A stretch of 44,019 nt of DNA, taken from assembly GCA_001298575.1 (NCBI GenBank), contig LJCV01000282.1:1-44019 (forward strand), read 5' to 3'. Every line of letters starts with the position of its first letter. The stretch's first letter is position 1. Source of the stretch: Actinobacteria bacterium OK074. GTDB taxonomy: Bacteria; Actinomycetota; Actinomycetes; Streptomycetales; Streptomycetaceae. Shown here in pieces: positions 6,864 through 14,239 of this stretch. The translations under genes and the position numbers were made by a program. Below the pieces are notes generated by a model. It had not been told where the DNA came from and ran no database searches. It saw only the letters and a list, made by a program, of their open reading frames with translations.

Positions 6864-8615
6864 CTACCGCAGCAGCCGCGCCAGCCCGTGCCGAGTGGCG
6901 GCGAGCAGCACCCGGTCATCCGGCTTGAGCACGTAGTCCGGGTCCAAGTCCCAGACGGGTTCCGGCTCGTGGTCGAGGGCGACCGGCCGCCACTCCCCCG
7001 GCCGGAAGGCGTCACGCACCGACCGCCCCTCCAACTCCCCCTGCCCGCGCACCTCGACGGTGGCGAACAGCAGCACCTGCCGCTCGACCGGGATGGACCC
7101 AAGAATCTGACGCCCCATCATGGCGACGGCGAACGCGGGCGCGCAGAGCGTGGAGACGCTACGGCTGCGGGTGGTGGCGTGCGGATAGGAGTCGCGCAGG
7201 GTGTTGTAGAGGGTGGAGGCGAAGTTGTCGTCGAACAGCCGCATGACGACCCGGAGTTCGGGCTTGGCCTCACGGGCGTAGAGGACGGCTTCGAGGTTGG
7301 TGCCGTCGTCACTGGTGAGGGCGAGCAGGGCACGGCTGCGCCCGATCTTGGCGGCTTCAAGAACCCCTTCCTGCGTAGCATCACCGATAACGACGGGAAT
7401 CCGCCGAGACCGGGCAAGGGCCACCCCCCGTGCCCCCGGATCACGTTCGACGCACACGACGTCGATGTCGAGCGAGCTGAGCAGATCAAGGGTCCGGCTG
7501 CCGACCCGCCCGAGCCCGACGAGAACGACGTGCCCGGAGAGCCCCCGGGGCGGCAGCCGCAACGCGGACACGGTCCGAAAGGCACCAAGGGTCTGCAGAA
7601 CAACGGCGAACAGCACAGGCAGCAGCGCCATCCCGGTAATCCCGGAGAGCACTTGCAGAAGTTGCCGACTGAACGACTCCCCGATGGCGGGCTCGTTGAT
7701 GTTGAGGATGTCGAGCAGGGCGAGATACCCGGCGTGCGGGAACGGCCCGCCGATGACCCACCAGTCGACGACCGCGAACGCGCCCTGCAGCGCGAGGAGT
7801 CCGGCGAGGGCGAACCAGAGCTGGGAGGGCAGCAGTTCGCGCAGCGCGATGCCGCCACGACGACGTCTTCGCCGCCCGCGCCGAGCGAGGGCGGGGACTT
7901 CGGGCCCCCGGCTGACGGCCTCCAGCACGACCCGCCCGTGCACACCGTCGGCCTCCCGCACGGCGTCGTCGTCCGGCAGCAGCCGCACACCGTCGACGGT
8001 GTCCTCACCCTCTGGATGGGCGGCCGAGTCGGAGAGCAGCGCGAGAGTACACAGCGCGGGGGCGTCCAACTCCGGACTCCCGAGCGGCCGTTCATCGGCG
8101 CGCAGCAACAGCCCTTCCCGATGGACAACATTCTCACTGCCACCGAGCGCGGCGCCGACGAGCGCGGGGGCGGCGGTGTCGGCGTCGGACAACACGGTTG
8201 CGGAGGCGTCGAGTTCATCGGCCCGAAGGTGCGGGGACCGAGCAGCGGCGGCGCGCTCAAGCAACTCTTCAAGATGGCGCCCAAGCTTACGGTTGTACAT
8301 CCTGACCACGAGCCGTATGTCGGGATTGATCCGCCGGGCGCGCAAGGCGGCATGAATGTTGACCTGGTCGTCCTCGTAGGTCAGCGCGAGCGCGACGGCA
8401 TCACCAACTCCCGCGTCCCGCAAGGCCCGTTCGTCGGGCTCGGCGGCTTCGACAACGGCGACACGGCCCCCCTGCCGAAGCTCGTTGACGGGCGGCCCGT
8501 GACTCCGCCGAGCGGAGGGCAGCACGACGGTGACCCGCTCGCCGTACAGCCGGGACAACTCGTCGGCGAGACGGTGCGCGAGGGCGTCATCACCACAGAC
8601 CACCATGTGACTCAT
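6864..8615 (-). CDS. TrkA/RCK-type NAD-binding membrane protein, ion-channel-like
   Basis: 583 residues. Two Rossmann-like TrkA-N/RCK modules flank a short membrane region. The first module (1-~130) begins MVVCGDDALAHRLAD and has lost the usual G-x-G-x-x-G. An Arg-rich stretch (~240-255) precedes two hydrophobic helices with a loop between them (~265-350). The second module starts near 365 with HVVLVGLGRVGSRTLD, a good G-x-G-x-x-G, and is followed by an RCK-C-like end. The layout resembles 2TM potassium channels of the CASTOR/POLLUX or TrkA-linked kind, but the loop (DILNINEPAIGES) lacks a T-x-G-Y-G filter. The RBS is GAGGGAAG, about ten bases before the ATG. The gene lies 33 bp after the RsbW-like ATPase gene on the same strand and converges with the vWA operon. 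Confidence 0.85.
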   Translation of the reverse strand: MSHMVVCGDDALAHRLADELSRLYGERVTVVLPSARRSHGPPVNELRQGGRVAVVEAAEPDERALRDAGVGDAVALALTYEDDQVNIHAALRARRINPDIRLVVRMYNRKLGRHLEELLERAAAARSPHLRADELDASATVLSDADTAAPALVGAALGGSENVVHREGLLLRADERPLGSPELDAPALCTLALLSDSAAHPEGEDTVDGVRLLPDDDAVREADGVHGRVVLEAVSRGPEVPALARRGRRRRRRGGIALRELLPSQLWFALAGLLALQGAFAVVDWWVIGGPFPHAGYLALLDILNINEPAIGESFSRQLLQVLSGITGMALLPVLFAVVLQTLGAFRTVSALRLPPRGLSGHVVLVGLGRVGSRTLDLLSSLDIDVVCVERDPGARGVALARSRRIPVVIGDATQEGVLEAAKIGRSRALLALTSDDGTNLEAVLYAREAKPELRVVMRLFDDNFASTLYNTLRDSYPHATTRSRSVSTLCAPAFAVAMMGRQILGSIPVERQVLLFATVEVRGQGELEGRSVRDAFRPGEWRPVALDHEPEPVWDLDPDYVLKPDDRVLLAATRHGLARLLR

Positions 8616-8648
8616 GGGCGTACTCTTCCCTCGCGGGTGGCGGGGGAG

Positions 8649-9113
8649 TCATGGACGCGACAGGGGGCGCTTGTCTTCGGGCGGGGCTGGATCGTCGGCG
8701 GCCTGTACGAACTCACACCACACGACCTTGCCCAACTCCCGTTCTCCGACGCCCCACTTGTCGCTGAGCGCGGCGACGAGCAGGAGGCCGCGCCCGCCTT
8801 CCCCGCCTTCCCCGTCGGCGGCGTCGTCGACGATCCGGGGGACGCCTGGCCCGCTGTCGTGCACTTCGACGCGCAGCGCGTGGGGGTCGTGGCGGAGGAA
8901 GAGTCGGAACTGGCGGCCGGGGGGTACGCCATGTACGAGGGCGTTGGTGGCGAGTTCGCTTACGCAGAGCAAGACGTCGTTGCTGCGCTCAGCTTCGGCG
9001 AGCCCCCAGCCGACGAGGGTCTCGTACGTGAACCGCCTGGCCTCGGGGACGGCTCTGCGCTCGCGGCGGAAGAACCGGTCGCGGAGGGGCGGGAGTCGGT
9101 TTGCGTCGTTCAC
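8649..9113 (-). CDS. RsbW/SpoIIAB-like ATP-binding (anti-sigma type) protein
   Basis: 154 residues, a single HATPase_c domain of the GHKL type, close to the usual length. The N box is SELATNALVHG (about residue 52), the G1 box is DSGPG (about 86) and the G2 box is GGRGLLLVAALSDKWG (about 106). This is the family of small serine kinases and anti-sigma regulators that Streptomyces has in large numbers. It is divergent from the XRE regulator at 9226. An ATPase beside XRE/DUF5753 and DUF397 genes is a recurring Streptomyces arrangement, probably a regulatory cassette. No cognate anti-anti-sigma factor is seen nearby. Histidine-kinase function is excluded by the small size and missing H box. Confidence 0.88.
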   Translation of the reverse strand: MNDANRLPPLRDRFFRRERRAVPEARRFTYETLVGWGLAEAERSNDVLLCVSELATNALVHGVPPGRQFRLFLRHDPHALRVEVHDSGPGVPRIVDDAADGEGGEGGRGLLLVAALSDKWGVGERELGKVVWCEFVQAADDPAPPEDKRPLSRP

Positions 9114-9158
9114 GGTACGAGGGTCGCGCTGAGTTACTAACCTGGATCAGTGCGCAAA

Positions 9159-9214
9159 CCCGTACTCCGATTCTGTACGGGTTCGTACCGGGTCGCGTAC
9201 GGGCTGATACGGGG
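9159..9214. promoter_or_regulatory. Operator-like array of GTACGGG repeats upstream of the XRE regulator
   Basis: The divergent intergenic region holds CCCGTAC (9159-9165) and GTACGGG (9175-9181), an inverted pair with a 9-base spacer. Further same-orientation copies follow: GTACCGGG (9185-9192), GTACGGG (9197-9203) and ATACGGGG (9207-9214). Four or five copies of one heptamer just before a DNA-binding regulator suggest autoregulation by that protein. The last copy also supplies the GGGGAG ribosome site for ATG 9226. Confidence 0.55.
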
Positions 9215-9225
9215 AGCACCACAGC

Positions 9226-10053
9226 ATGAATCCCAAGAAACTGCCGCGGAAGAAGAATCTCTCGGCGCAGCGCATGCTGGGCTCGCAGGTGCAGGCGGCC
9301 CGCAAGGCGGCGGGCTACACCCAGCGTTCGCTCGCCGAGGCGGCGCTGATCGAGGAGGAGACGGTCGCGTCGATCGAGCAGGGCAGGCGGCGGCTGATGC
9401 CCGACCTCGCCGTGACGTTCGAGGAACTCCTCGACGCGAAGGGCACGTTGGTCGCCGGGGTCGCCGCCCTGCCGGAGATCGACCAGTTCCCGCTCTACGC
9501 CGAGGAGTACATCGAGCACGAGGCGAAGGCGGTCGCGCTGTCCTGGTACGACAACGCGGTCCTGCCCGGCCTGCTCCAGACCCGCGAGTACGCCCGCGCG
9601 GTCCTCGCCGAGCGGGTACCGGCGTACGACGAGGACGAGATCGAGGCGAAGATCGAGGGCCGCATCAAGCGCCAGGAGATCCTCCAGCGCAAGAACCCGC
9701 CGACGATGAGCTTCGTCGTGTGGGAGCCGGTGCTGTACCTGGGGATCGGGAGCGAGCAGGTACGCCGGGAGCAGCTCCGGTACCTGCGCGAGTACGCCGA
9801 ACTCCCGGGGCTGAGCCTCCAATTCCTGCCGATGCGGACGTCGGCGCACGCGGGTCTGAACGGCCCCTTCATCCTCCTGGAGACCCCGGACCACCAGCAC
9901 CTGGCGTACACCGAGAGCCAGCGCGGAAGCCAGTGGGTGTCCGACCCGGAGGAGGTGTCCATCCTGGCGCGCAAGTATGCGATGCTGCGGTCACAGGCTC
10001 TCACCCCGCAGGAGTCGAGGAGCCTGCTCGACCGTCTGCTAGGAGATCAATGA
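9226..10053 (+). CDS. XRE-family regulator with DUF5753 domain
   Basis: 275 residues. A Cro/CI-type helix-turn-helix lies at ~15-65 (QVQAARKAAGYTQRSLAEAA then EETVASIEQGRRR), followed by the DUF5753 domain (~80-270) that usually accompanies it in actinomycetes. GGGGAG lies nine bases before the ATG. The stop overlaps the next ATG (ATGA), coupling it to a DUF397 protein. WhiJ-like XRE/DUF397 pairs are known in Streptomyces development: the DUF397 partner is thought to counteract or modulate the DNA-binding partner. The GTACGGG repeats just upstream are plausible binding sites. The family call is secure; the physiological role is not visible. Confidence 0.92.
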   Translation: MNPKKLPRKKNLSAQRMLGSQVQAARKAAGYTQRSLAEAALIEEETVASIEQGRRRLMPDLAVTFEELLDAKGTLVAGVAALPEIDQFPLYAEEYIEHEAKAVALSWYDNAVLPGLLQTREYARAVLAERVPAYDEDEIEAKIEGRIKRQEILQRKNPPTMSFVVWEPVLYLGIGSEQVRREQLRYLREYAELPGLSLQFLPMRTSAHAGLNGPFILLETPDHQHLAYTESQRGSQWVSDPEEVSILARKYAMLRSQALTPQESRSLLDRLLGDQ

Positions 10054-10292
10054 GCACCGCACTTGAGTGGTTCAAGTCGAGCTACAGCGGCGACGAGGGC
10101 GGCGCGTGCCTCGAAGTCGCCTACGCCTGGCGGAAGTCCAGCTATAGCGCCGACGAGGGCGGCCAGTGCGTGGAGATAGCCGCCTGCCCCCACACCGTCC
10201 ACATCCGGGACTCCAAGAACTCCCCCGAGGACGGCCCCACGTTCCAGGTGACTCCCGCCGCGTGGACGGCGTTCACCTCATCCGCGAGGTGA
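10050..10292 (+). CDS. Tandem DUF397 protein
   Basis: 80 residues, ATG overlapping the regulator stop, with AGGAGATCA as ribosome site. It contains one and a half DUF397 units. The first is shortened (WFKSSYSGDEGGACLEVA). The second is full (WRKSSYSADEGGQCVEIA, then VHIRDSKN, then a final FQVTPAAWTAFTSSAR). DUF397 proteins are small partners of XRE/DUF5753 regulators. The duplicated front half looks like an internal tandem duplication. Its last 15 bases overlap the end of the convergent gene at 10278-10877. Confidence 0.92.
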   Translation: MSTALEWFKSSYSGDEGGACLEVAYAWRKSSYSADEGGQCVEIAACPHTVHIRDSKNSPEDGPTFQVTPAAWTAFTSSAR

Positions 10293-10877
10293 CGTGACAT
10301 GACGCCGACGGGCGATGTCCACCGACACCGCCCAGAAGCGCAACAGCAGCGAGAGCATCCCGAAGAGGACGAGGTACGCCACCTCCCAGCCGATGCCGGG
10401 CTCCCCCTCCGTCGCATCACTGAAGATGCTCAGGCTGACGAAGAGCATGGCGCCGAGGGCGAGGTAGAAGCCACCCCGGACGACCTTCGCGAACGGGCTC
10501 TCGAAGCGGTAGAGGAGCAGCAACCGCCCGCGGGAGACGGCCAGTTCAGGCTCACCCCCGCCCGAGCCCACGGCAGTGACCCGCGCGGCGGCGTCGTCAA
10601 GCCAGCCGCGGGCGACGGCACTGGCGTCCCGCAACGCCTCGGGCGCGGCCTGCTCCCCGGAAACCTCGGAGACCTCAGAGAGCAACCGCTGTGCCGCCCA
10701 CCACTCGGAGGCGAACGCCACCTGCCGAGCCGCCTCCTCGTACACCAACCGCCGCCGCCCAACCCGCGACCGCCGCACCCGCCAGTCCTGCACGACGAGA
10801 CTGACGACCCCAACGGCAGCCGTCACGACGGGGACGAGCACGGCGACGACGACGGCACCCACGTCTTGCTCGCTCAT
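10278..10877 (-). CDS. Hypothetical membrane protein
   Basis: 199 residues. One N-terminal hydrophobic helix (~8-30, VVVAVLVPVVTAAVGVVSLVV), a soluble helical middle (~40-125) and two C-terminal hydrophobic helices (~137-155 and ~163-183) are visible, ending in a basic tail. I recognise no catalytic motif. GGGGGC lies about seven bases before the ATG. It converges with the DUF397 gene and overlaps it by 15 bases. Family unknown. Confidence 0.75.
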   Translation of the reverse strand: MSEQDVGAVVVAVLVPVVTAAVGVVSLVVQDWRVRRSRVGRRRLVYEEAARQVAFASEWWAAQRLLSEVSEVSGEQAAPEALRDASAVARGWLDDAAARVTAVGSGGGEPELAVSRGRLLLLYRFESPFAKVVRGGFYLALGAMLFVSLSIFSDATEGEPGIGWEVAYLVLFGMLSLLLRFWAVSVDIARRRHVTSPRG

Positions 10878-10940
10878 CGGCAGCCCCCGTCAACCCCCGT
10901 CAGCCCTGAACGATCCGGTGCACAGCGTCGCATCCTGGGG

Positions 10941-10964
10941 CGTGAACGGTCTACGGCGTTCACG
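10941..10964. terminator. Hairpin between the two minus-strand genes
   Basis: CGTGAACG (10941-10948) pairs perfectly with CGTTCACG (10957-10964) across an 8-base loop. It lies 22 bp beyond the stop of the gene at 10987-11961 on the minus strand. There is no T-run, so it is either a Streptomyces-type terminator or an operator for the downstream gene. Confidence 0.4.
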
Positions 10965-10986
10965 GCCGCCGGGTGATCAGCGCGAC

Positions 10987-11961
10987 TTACACCCGTACAC
11001 CGTCGCTCGTCCAACTCATGCCACCTGGGGGTGGCATGAGTACGTAGACGCCTGAATTCGGCGCGGTCTCCTGGGAGTTGCTCAGCAGTGCCTCGATGTC
11101 CGTCCCGGGAGGCCATCGGGTGCCGTCCGCCGACCAGCGGATCCCCGACAGATCAAGGTCCGCGAGGTTTACGTCGGTCAGATCGGCGTCGGTGAAGTCG
11201 TCCAGGGCGCCGTCCAGGAAGGCCCCGGCGATGCCTTCTGTGTACTCCAGGTTGAGTAGACGGCCGGCTTTGAGGGCCAGGTATTTGGCTACGCCACGGA
11301 CGAGGTCGAGGTCGAGACCGCAGGCGAGGTCGAGGTCACGGGCGAGGTCTCGGGCGAGGTCGAGGTCGAGTTCGAGGTCACGGGCAAGGACGAGGGCGAG
11401 GTCGAGGTCACGGTCGAACGCGAGGGCGGGGGTGAGGCTGCGGGCGAGGCCGCGGGGGAGGCCGAGACCGGAGGCACGGTCTAGATCCGCCGCAAGATCG
11501 AATACGCGCTCGCGATAGATGTCAAGGCGACCGGTTTCGGCCAAAGGCCGACGCCGGTCGCGTTCGAAGTCCACAGCAAGTTCAGCCGTCCGCACAAGAA
11601 GGTCGCTGACGACACAGGCGTGGATGGCAGCGTCCTTGCGCACTGCCAGCCGCCGCCCCACCGGAACAGCCCGAACAGCCGCAGCCGCGTCCAACTGCCC
11701 CGCTTCCGGTCGTCCCGTTCCTCCCGCCACGGAGACCCCGGCCTCCCCTGGCCGCAGAATCCCCCTCAGCCCCCGCTCAACGTCCAACACCCTGCCCAGG
11801 CCACGTACCAGCTCACCGTGCCCGGCGACATGCAGCCGTACCTCACGCAGCCCACCGTCCAGGTCAAGGAACCGGGACAGCCCCGAACTCAGTTCGGAGT
11901 GCCCATCGGAAAGCCACTCATCGGCGGATTCCTCCGCACCGGAGGACGGTTCGTCGGCCAT
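10987..11961 (-). CDS. Asp/Leu-repeat protein with pentapeptide-like C-terminus, coupled to ECF sigma factor
   Basis: 324 residues. The ATG at 11961 shares one base with the sigma-factor stop (TGATG), so translation is coupled and this start is favoured over upstream in-frame codons. The N-terminal ~210 residues are an unrecognised helical, charged domain. Residues ~180-225 are built of degenerate hexapeptides such as RDLDLA and ARDLEL. The segment DFTDADLTDVNLADLDLSGIRW (split here as ~265-287) follows the A-[DN]-L-x-x pentapeptide rhythm. The tail is YVLMPPPGGMSW. Pentapeptide-type beta-helices usually mediate protein binding or DNA mimicry. Coupling to a sigma factor suggests it regulates that factor or acts downstream of it, which is inference. 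It has no signal peptide or membrane helix. Confidence 0.75.
   Translation of the reverse strand: MADEPSSGAEESADEWLSDGHSELSSGLSRFLDLDGGLREVRLHVAGHGELVRGLGRVLDVERGLRGILRPGEAGVSVAGGTGRPEAGQLDAAAAVRAVPVGRRLAVRKDAAIHACVVSDLLVRTAELAVDFERDRRRPLAETGRLDIYRERVFDLAADLDRASGLGLPRGLARSLTPALAFDRDLDLALVLARDLELDLDLARDLARDLDLACGLDLDLVRGVAKYLALKAGRLLNLEYTEGIAGAFLDGALDDFTDADLTDVNLADLDLSGIRWSADGTRWPPGTDIEALLSNSQETAPNSGVYVLMPPPGGMSWTSDGVRV
11015..11040. repeat. Perfect 11-bp inverted repeat inside the 3' coding end
   Basis: CTCATGCCACC (11015-11025), a TGGG loop and GGTGGCATGAG (11030-11040) form a perfect hairpin. It lies within the last ~18 codons of the Asp/Leu-repeat gene, where it encodes MPPPGGM. It may act as a terminator or mRNA-stability element, or as a protein-binding palindrome. 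Confidence 0.7.
11299..11416 (-). repeat. Degenerate 6/18-bp coding repeat (RDLDLA)
   Basis: The plus strand reads as irregular repeats of CGAGGTCGAGGTCACGGG and shortened versions. On the minus strand this encodes the Asp/Leu/Arg hexapeptides of the protein at 10987-11961. It looks like slippage expansion of a pentapeptide or alpha-helical repeat. Confidence 0.8.
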
Positions 11962-12560
11962 CACTCCTCCTCCCGTCCCATCCGGAGATACTCGGCGAGA
12001 GCCCTGCGCGCCTTCAGCAGACTCGACCGTACCGCCGCCCCCTCGACCCCGAGCAGCTCGGCGATCTCGGCCGGCGCCCAACCGTCGAGCGTGAGCGCAA
12101 GCACCTGACGCTGACGCGCGGGCAGCATCCCCAGCACCCGTACGATCTCCTGCTCCCCGACCCACGCATCGGCCTCCCCGGGGTGACCGAGCACGGCCGT
12201 CGGCTCAGGCACCTCCTCGACCGGCTCCTCCTCCACCCGCGTGGCATGCCGGACGAACGCCTGGTAGGCGACCTTGTAGGCCCAACTCCTGTGCCACGTA
12301 AGGTGATTCCACTTCCGATACGCCTTGATCATCGTGTCCTGCACGAGTTCCGAGGCGATGTGCACCGAGGCCCCCTGGTACACGAGATACGCCGTCAGCC
12401 GCGGCAAGTACGTACGGTAGAAGTCGCTGAACGCCTTCTCGTCCCACGGCGACAACCCGCCCGGCAGCGAGTACTCCTCCGCCGAGGCAGCCGCACCACC
12501 TCCCACAGGCACAGGTTCCCGGGAGTCGTCCTCGTCCTCCGGCGGTTCAACATCCGTCAT
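11961..12560 (-). CDS. ECF-type RNA polymerase sigma factor
   Basis: 199 residues. Sigma region 2 is at ~40-105 (FSDFYRTYLPRLTAYLVYQG, then ELVQDTMIKAYRKW). Region 4 is at ~140-190 (LPARQRQVLALTLDGWAPAEIAELLG followed by a recognition helix GAAVRSSLLKARRAL; each quoted part is only the motif core). A ~35-residue acidic N-terminal tail precedes region 2. The ribosome site GGAGGGG lies about seven bases before the ATG. It is the middle gene of a three-gene minus-strand operon, 51 bp after a small membrane-anchored protein and one base overlapping an Asp/Leu-repeat protein. No classical zinc anti-sigma factor is adjacent, so its control is unknown. Confidence 0.9.
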   Translation of the reverse strand: MTDVEPPEDEDDSREPVPVGGGAAASAEEYSLPGGLSPWDEKAFSDFYRTYLPRLTAYLVYQGASVHIASELVQDTMIKAYRKWNHLTWHRSWAYKVAYQAFVRHATRVEEEPVEEVPEPTAVLGHPGEADAWVGEQEIVRVLGMLPARQRQVLALTLDGWAPAEIAELLGVEGAAVRSSLLKARRALAEYLRMGREEE

Positions 12561-12611
12561 ACCGCGCCCCTCCCGGCCCGCCCGGCCTCGCCGCCGGACA
12601 CCGCCCGCCCC

Positions 12612-12875
12612 TCACCCACGTGCCACGTTTCCGGAAACTGTCCCGCCCTCGGAAACAGGATCCGGAATCACCAGATGGACTTCACTGCCGTCCCCCCGGA
12701 CCTCGTCCAGTCGACCGCCCCGAGGCAAGGCCAACGCCAGCGCGGTCACGTACCGGCCGCGCTCCCGCTCCTGCCGCGCCAGCCACCGTAGCCTCAACTC
12801 CTGCCGTACCACGCCGAGTACGTGAACTCCCAGCCCGACAAGCGCAGTTACCGCCGACCCCGTGACCGGATCCAT
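12612..12875 (-). CDS. Small membrane-anchored protein at head of sigma operon
   Basis: 87 residues. The start is ATG 12875, preceded by a strong GGAGAGGAG ribosome site. Residues ~4-22 (VTGSAVTALVGLGVHVLGVV) are hydrophobic enough for a membrane anchor, followed by a basic RWLARQERERGRY stretch and a beta-rich tail. Similar short proteins precede ECF sigma genes in other streptomycetes as far as I recall, but I cannot name a family. A role in sensing or sigma control is inferred from position only. The 215 bp upstream (12876-13090) hold no gene I can support. Confidence 0.6.
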   Translation of the reverse strand: MDPVTGSAVTALVGLGVHVLGVVRQELRLRWLARQERERGRYVTALALALPRGGRLDEVRGDGSEVHLVIPDPVSEGGTVSGNVARG

Positions 12876-13090
12876 CCGGCGCTCCTCTCCTACGGGGCCT
12901 CGCCGACCGGCAACCCCATCGTGGATAAGAGCCACCGGGCCCGCCCCGCGTGAACCGCCCGCCGAAAGTTCTTGCCACCGCGCGGACGACAAGCACCGAC
13001 GAGACGCTCACACCAGCCGGATCAGGCCACGGCTACGTCCACGCTCCAAGCACACAACGGACGCCCGTTCGGCTGACCCCGTGCAGAGGT

Positions 13091-13738
13091 TCACCCACCA
13101 CTCCCGGGCCACCGCACCAGCACCGTCCGAGCCGCCCGGTCGTACTTGCTCTGGTGATAGGTCCCCCGGTCCTTGGACATCTGCGCCAGCCAGACCGCGG
13201 CCACCAGCAGGTTCAGCACCGGAAGCCCCATGAAGGCCCCCCGGTCGAACTCCCGCACGAACGCGTCCCTCCACGAGGGCTTCAGCGTCCCGTCCGACCA
13301 CAACCGGACCACCCGCAGCCCGAAGATCCGCTTCCCGACGGTCGTGCCCCACCAGTGGACGAGCGGCACGTAGTAGGCCAGCCCACCGGCCATGAACCCG
13401 ACCGGCAGCAGAACCACCAGGATGGCGCCGTCAGTTGAAGCCGCCACCGCCATGAACCCGAGCAACGCGAAGACGGACGCGAACACCGTGTCCACGCAAC
13501 GCGCCCCGATCCGCCGCCCGTTGGACGCCAACACGAACACCGGCCGACCGGTCGCGGTGGCCACCGCCGCCGCGTCGGTCACGTACGCAACCGTCGCGCC
13601 GTCGGGTCTCTGCCCTCGCAAGGGGTCCATCTGGGCCAGGTGTTCCCGGTACCACTGTCTGCCCATCGCCCGGACGACCATGGGAGGAACACCCTCCACA
13701 CCGTCACGGTTGACTGAAGCCGTGGCTTCGCCGCTCAT
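13091..13738 (-). CDS. RDD family membrane protein
   Basis: 215 residues. ATG 13738 has a strong GGAGGAAAG site and is preferred to in-frame starts upstream. Residues ~45-85 are soluble. The RDD domain begins with RRIGARCVDTVFASVFALLGF (~80) and has three hydrophobic segments (~86-105, ~112-135 and ~185-200). GTTVGKRIFGLRVVRL is the family's typical G-K-x-x-x-G-x-R-V segment after the second helix. RDD proteins are small transporters or membrane adaptors. It follows the SUKH immunity gene by 49 bp on the same strand and may share its transcript. Confidence 0.88.
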   Translation of the reverse strand: MSGEATASVNRDGVEGVPPMVVRAMGRQWYREHLAQMDPLRGQRPDGATVAYVTDAAAVATATGRPVFVLASNGRRIGARCVDTVFASVFALLGFMAVAASTDGAILVVLLPVGFMAGGLAYYVPLVHWWGTTVGKRIFGLRVVRLWSDGTLKPSWRDAFVREFDRGAFMGLPVLNLLVAAVWLAQMSKDRGTYHQSKYDRAARTVLVRWPGSGG

Positions 13739-13787
13739 CACTTTCCTCCCCGGCTGCCCGTCCAGACGGTGAGCCAGATTCGCACAG

Positions 13788-14234
13788 CTAATTTCCGTCA
13801 TCGATAACCAAGGGCTGTACACCCAGAATCAAATTACTCATCGCCTCGGGCATGCGACCGAAAGATGCTACCCACGCTTCGACGAGATAAAGTTCGGAAT
13901 CCTCGTCGATTCCGAGAAAGAAACGCCCCCCGTCATGCACACCAACGGGAAATAGCGACTTCCCGATCTCTGCACCCCACTCCAGGAACCTGTCCCCTTC
14001 ACCTAGGCACAACATGGGGTCAAATTCGAATGGCTCACGCGCACGACTGATTCCCGGGCCGGAGATGCCCACAGCAAGCCCACCGAACTCGGCCAGGAAT
14101 CCGGCAGCCACCGGATGTCTCTGCAGACCCTCGGCCTCGAAGGTCACCAGCCACGCTTCAGCATCGACCTGCCTGCCGGGCGTCCAGCCGGCCTCGCGCA
14201 GTACGTGATCCACTTCATCAGGGAAGATACTCAT
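13788..14234 (-). CDS. SUKH-type immunity protein
   Basis: 148 residues, ATG 14234 with GAGGTGATC as ribosome site. The sequence fits the SUKH (SMI1/KNR4) superfamily, SUKH-3-like: an N-terminal VDHVLREAGWTPGRQVD, then FLAEFGGLAV, then a glycine-rich middle and the IGKSLFPVGVHDGGRFFLGID strand pair (split around residue 105), then LYLVEAWVASFG. SUKH proteins are cytosolic antidotes encoded directly after polymorphic toxins. Here the gene starts five bases after the stop of the RHS toxin, so it very likely neutralises that toxin's C-terminal deaminase-like domain. Base composition is lower in GC than in its neighbours, as for the toxin tip. Confidence 0.87.
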   Translation of the reverse strand: MSIFPDEVDHVLREAGWTPGRQVDAEAWLVTFEAEGLQRHPVAAGFLAEFGGLAVGISGPGISRAREPFEFDPMLCLGEGDRFLEWGAEIGKSLFPVGVHDGGRFFLGIDEDSELYLVEAWVASFGRMPEAMSNLILGVQPLVIDDGN

Positions 14235-14239
14235 CCAGA

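Noticed and set aside
11299..11416. Possible CRISPR-like array
   Set aside because: The units are 6-18 bp, degenerate and contiguous without spacers, and encode in-frame hexapeptides.
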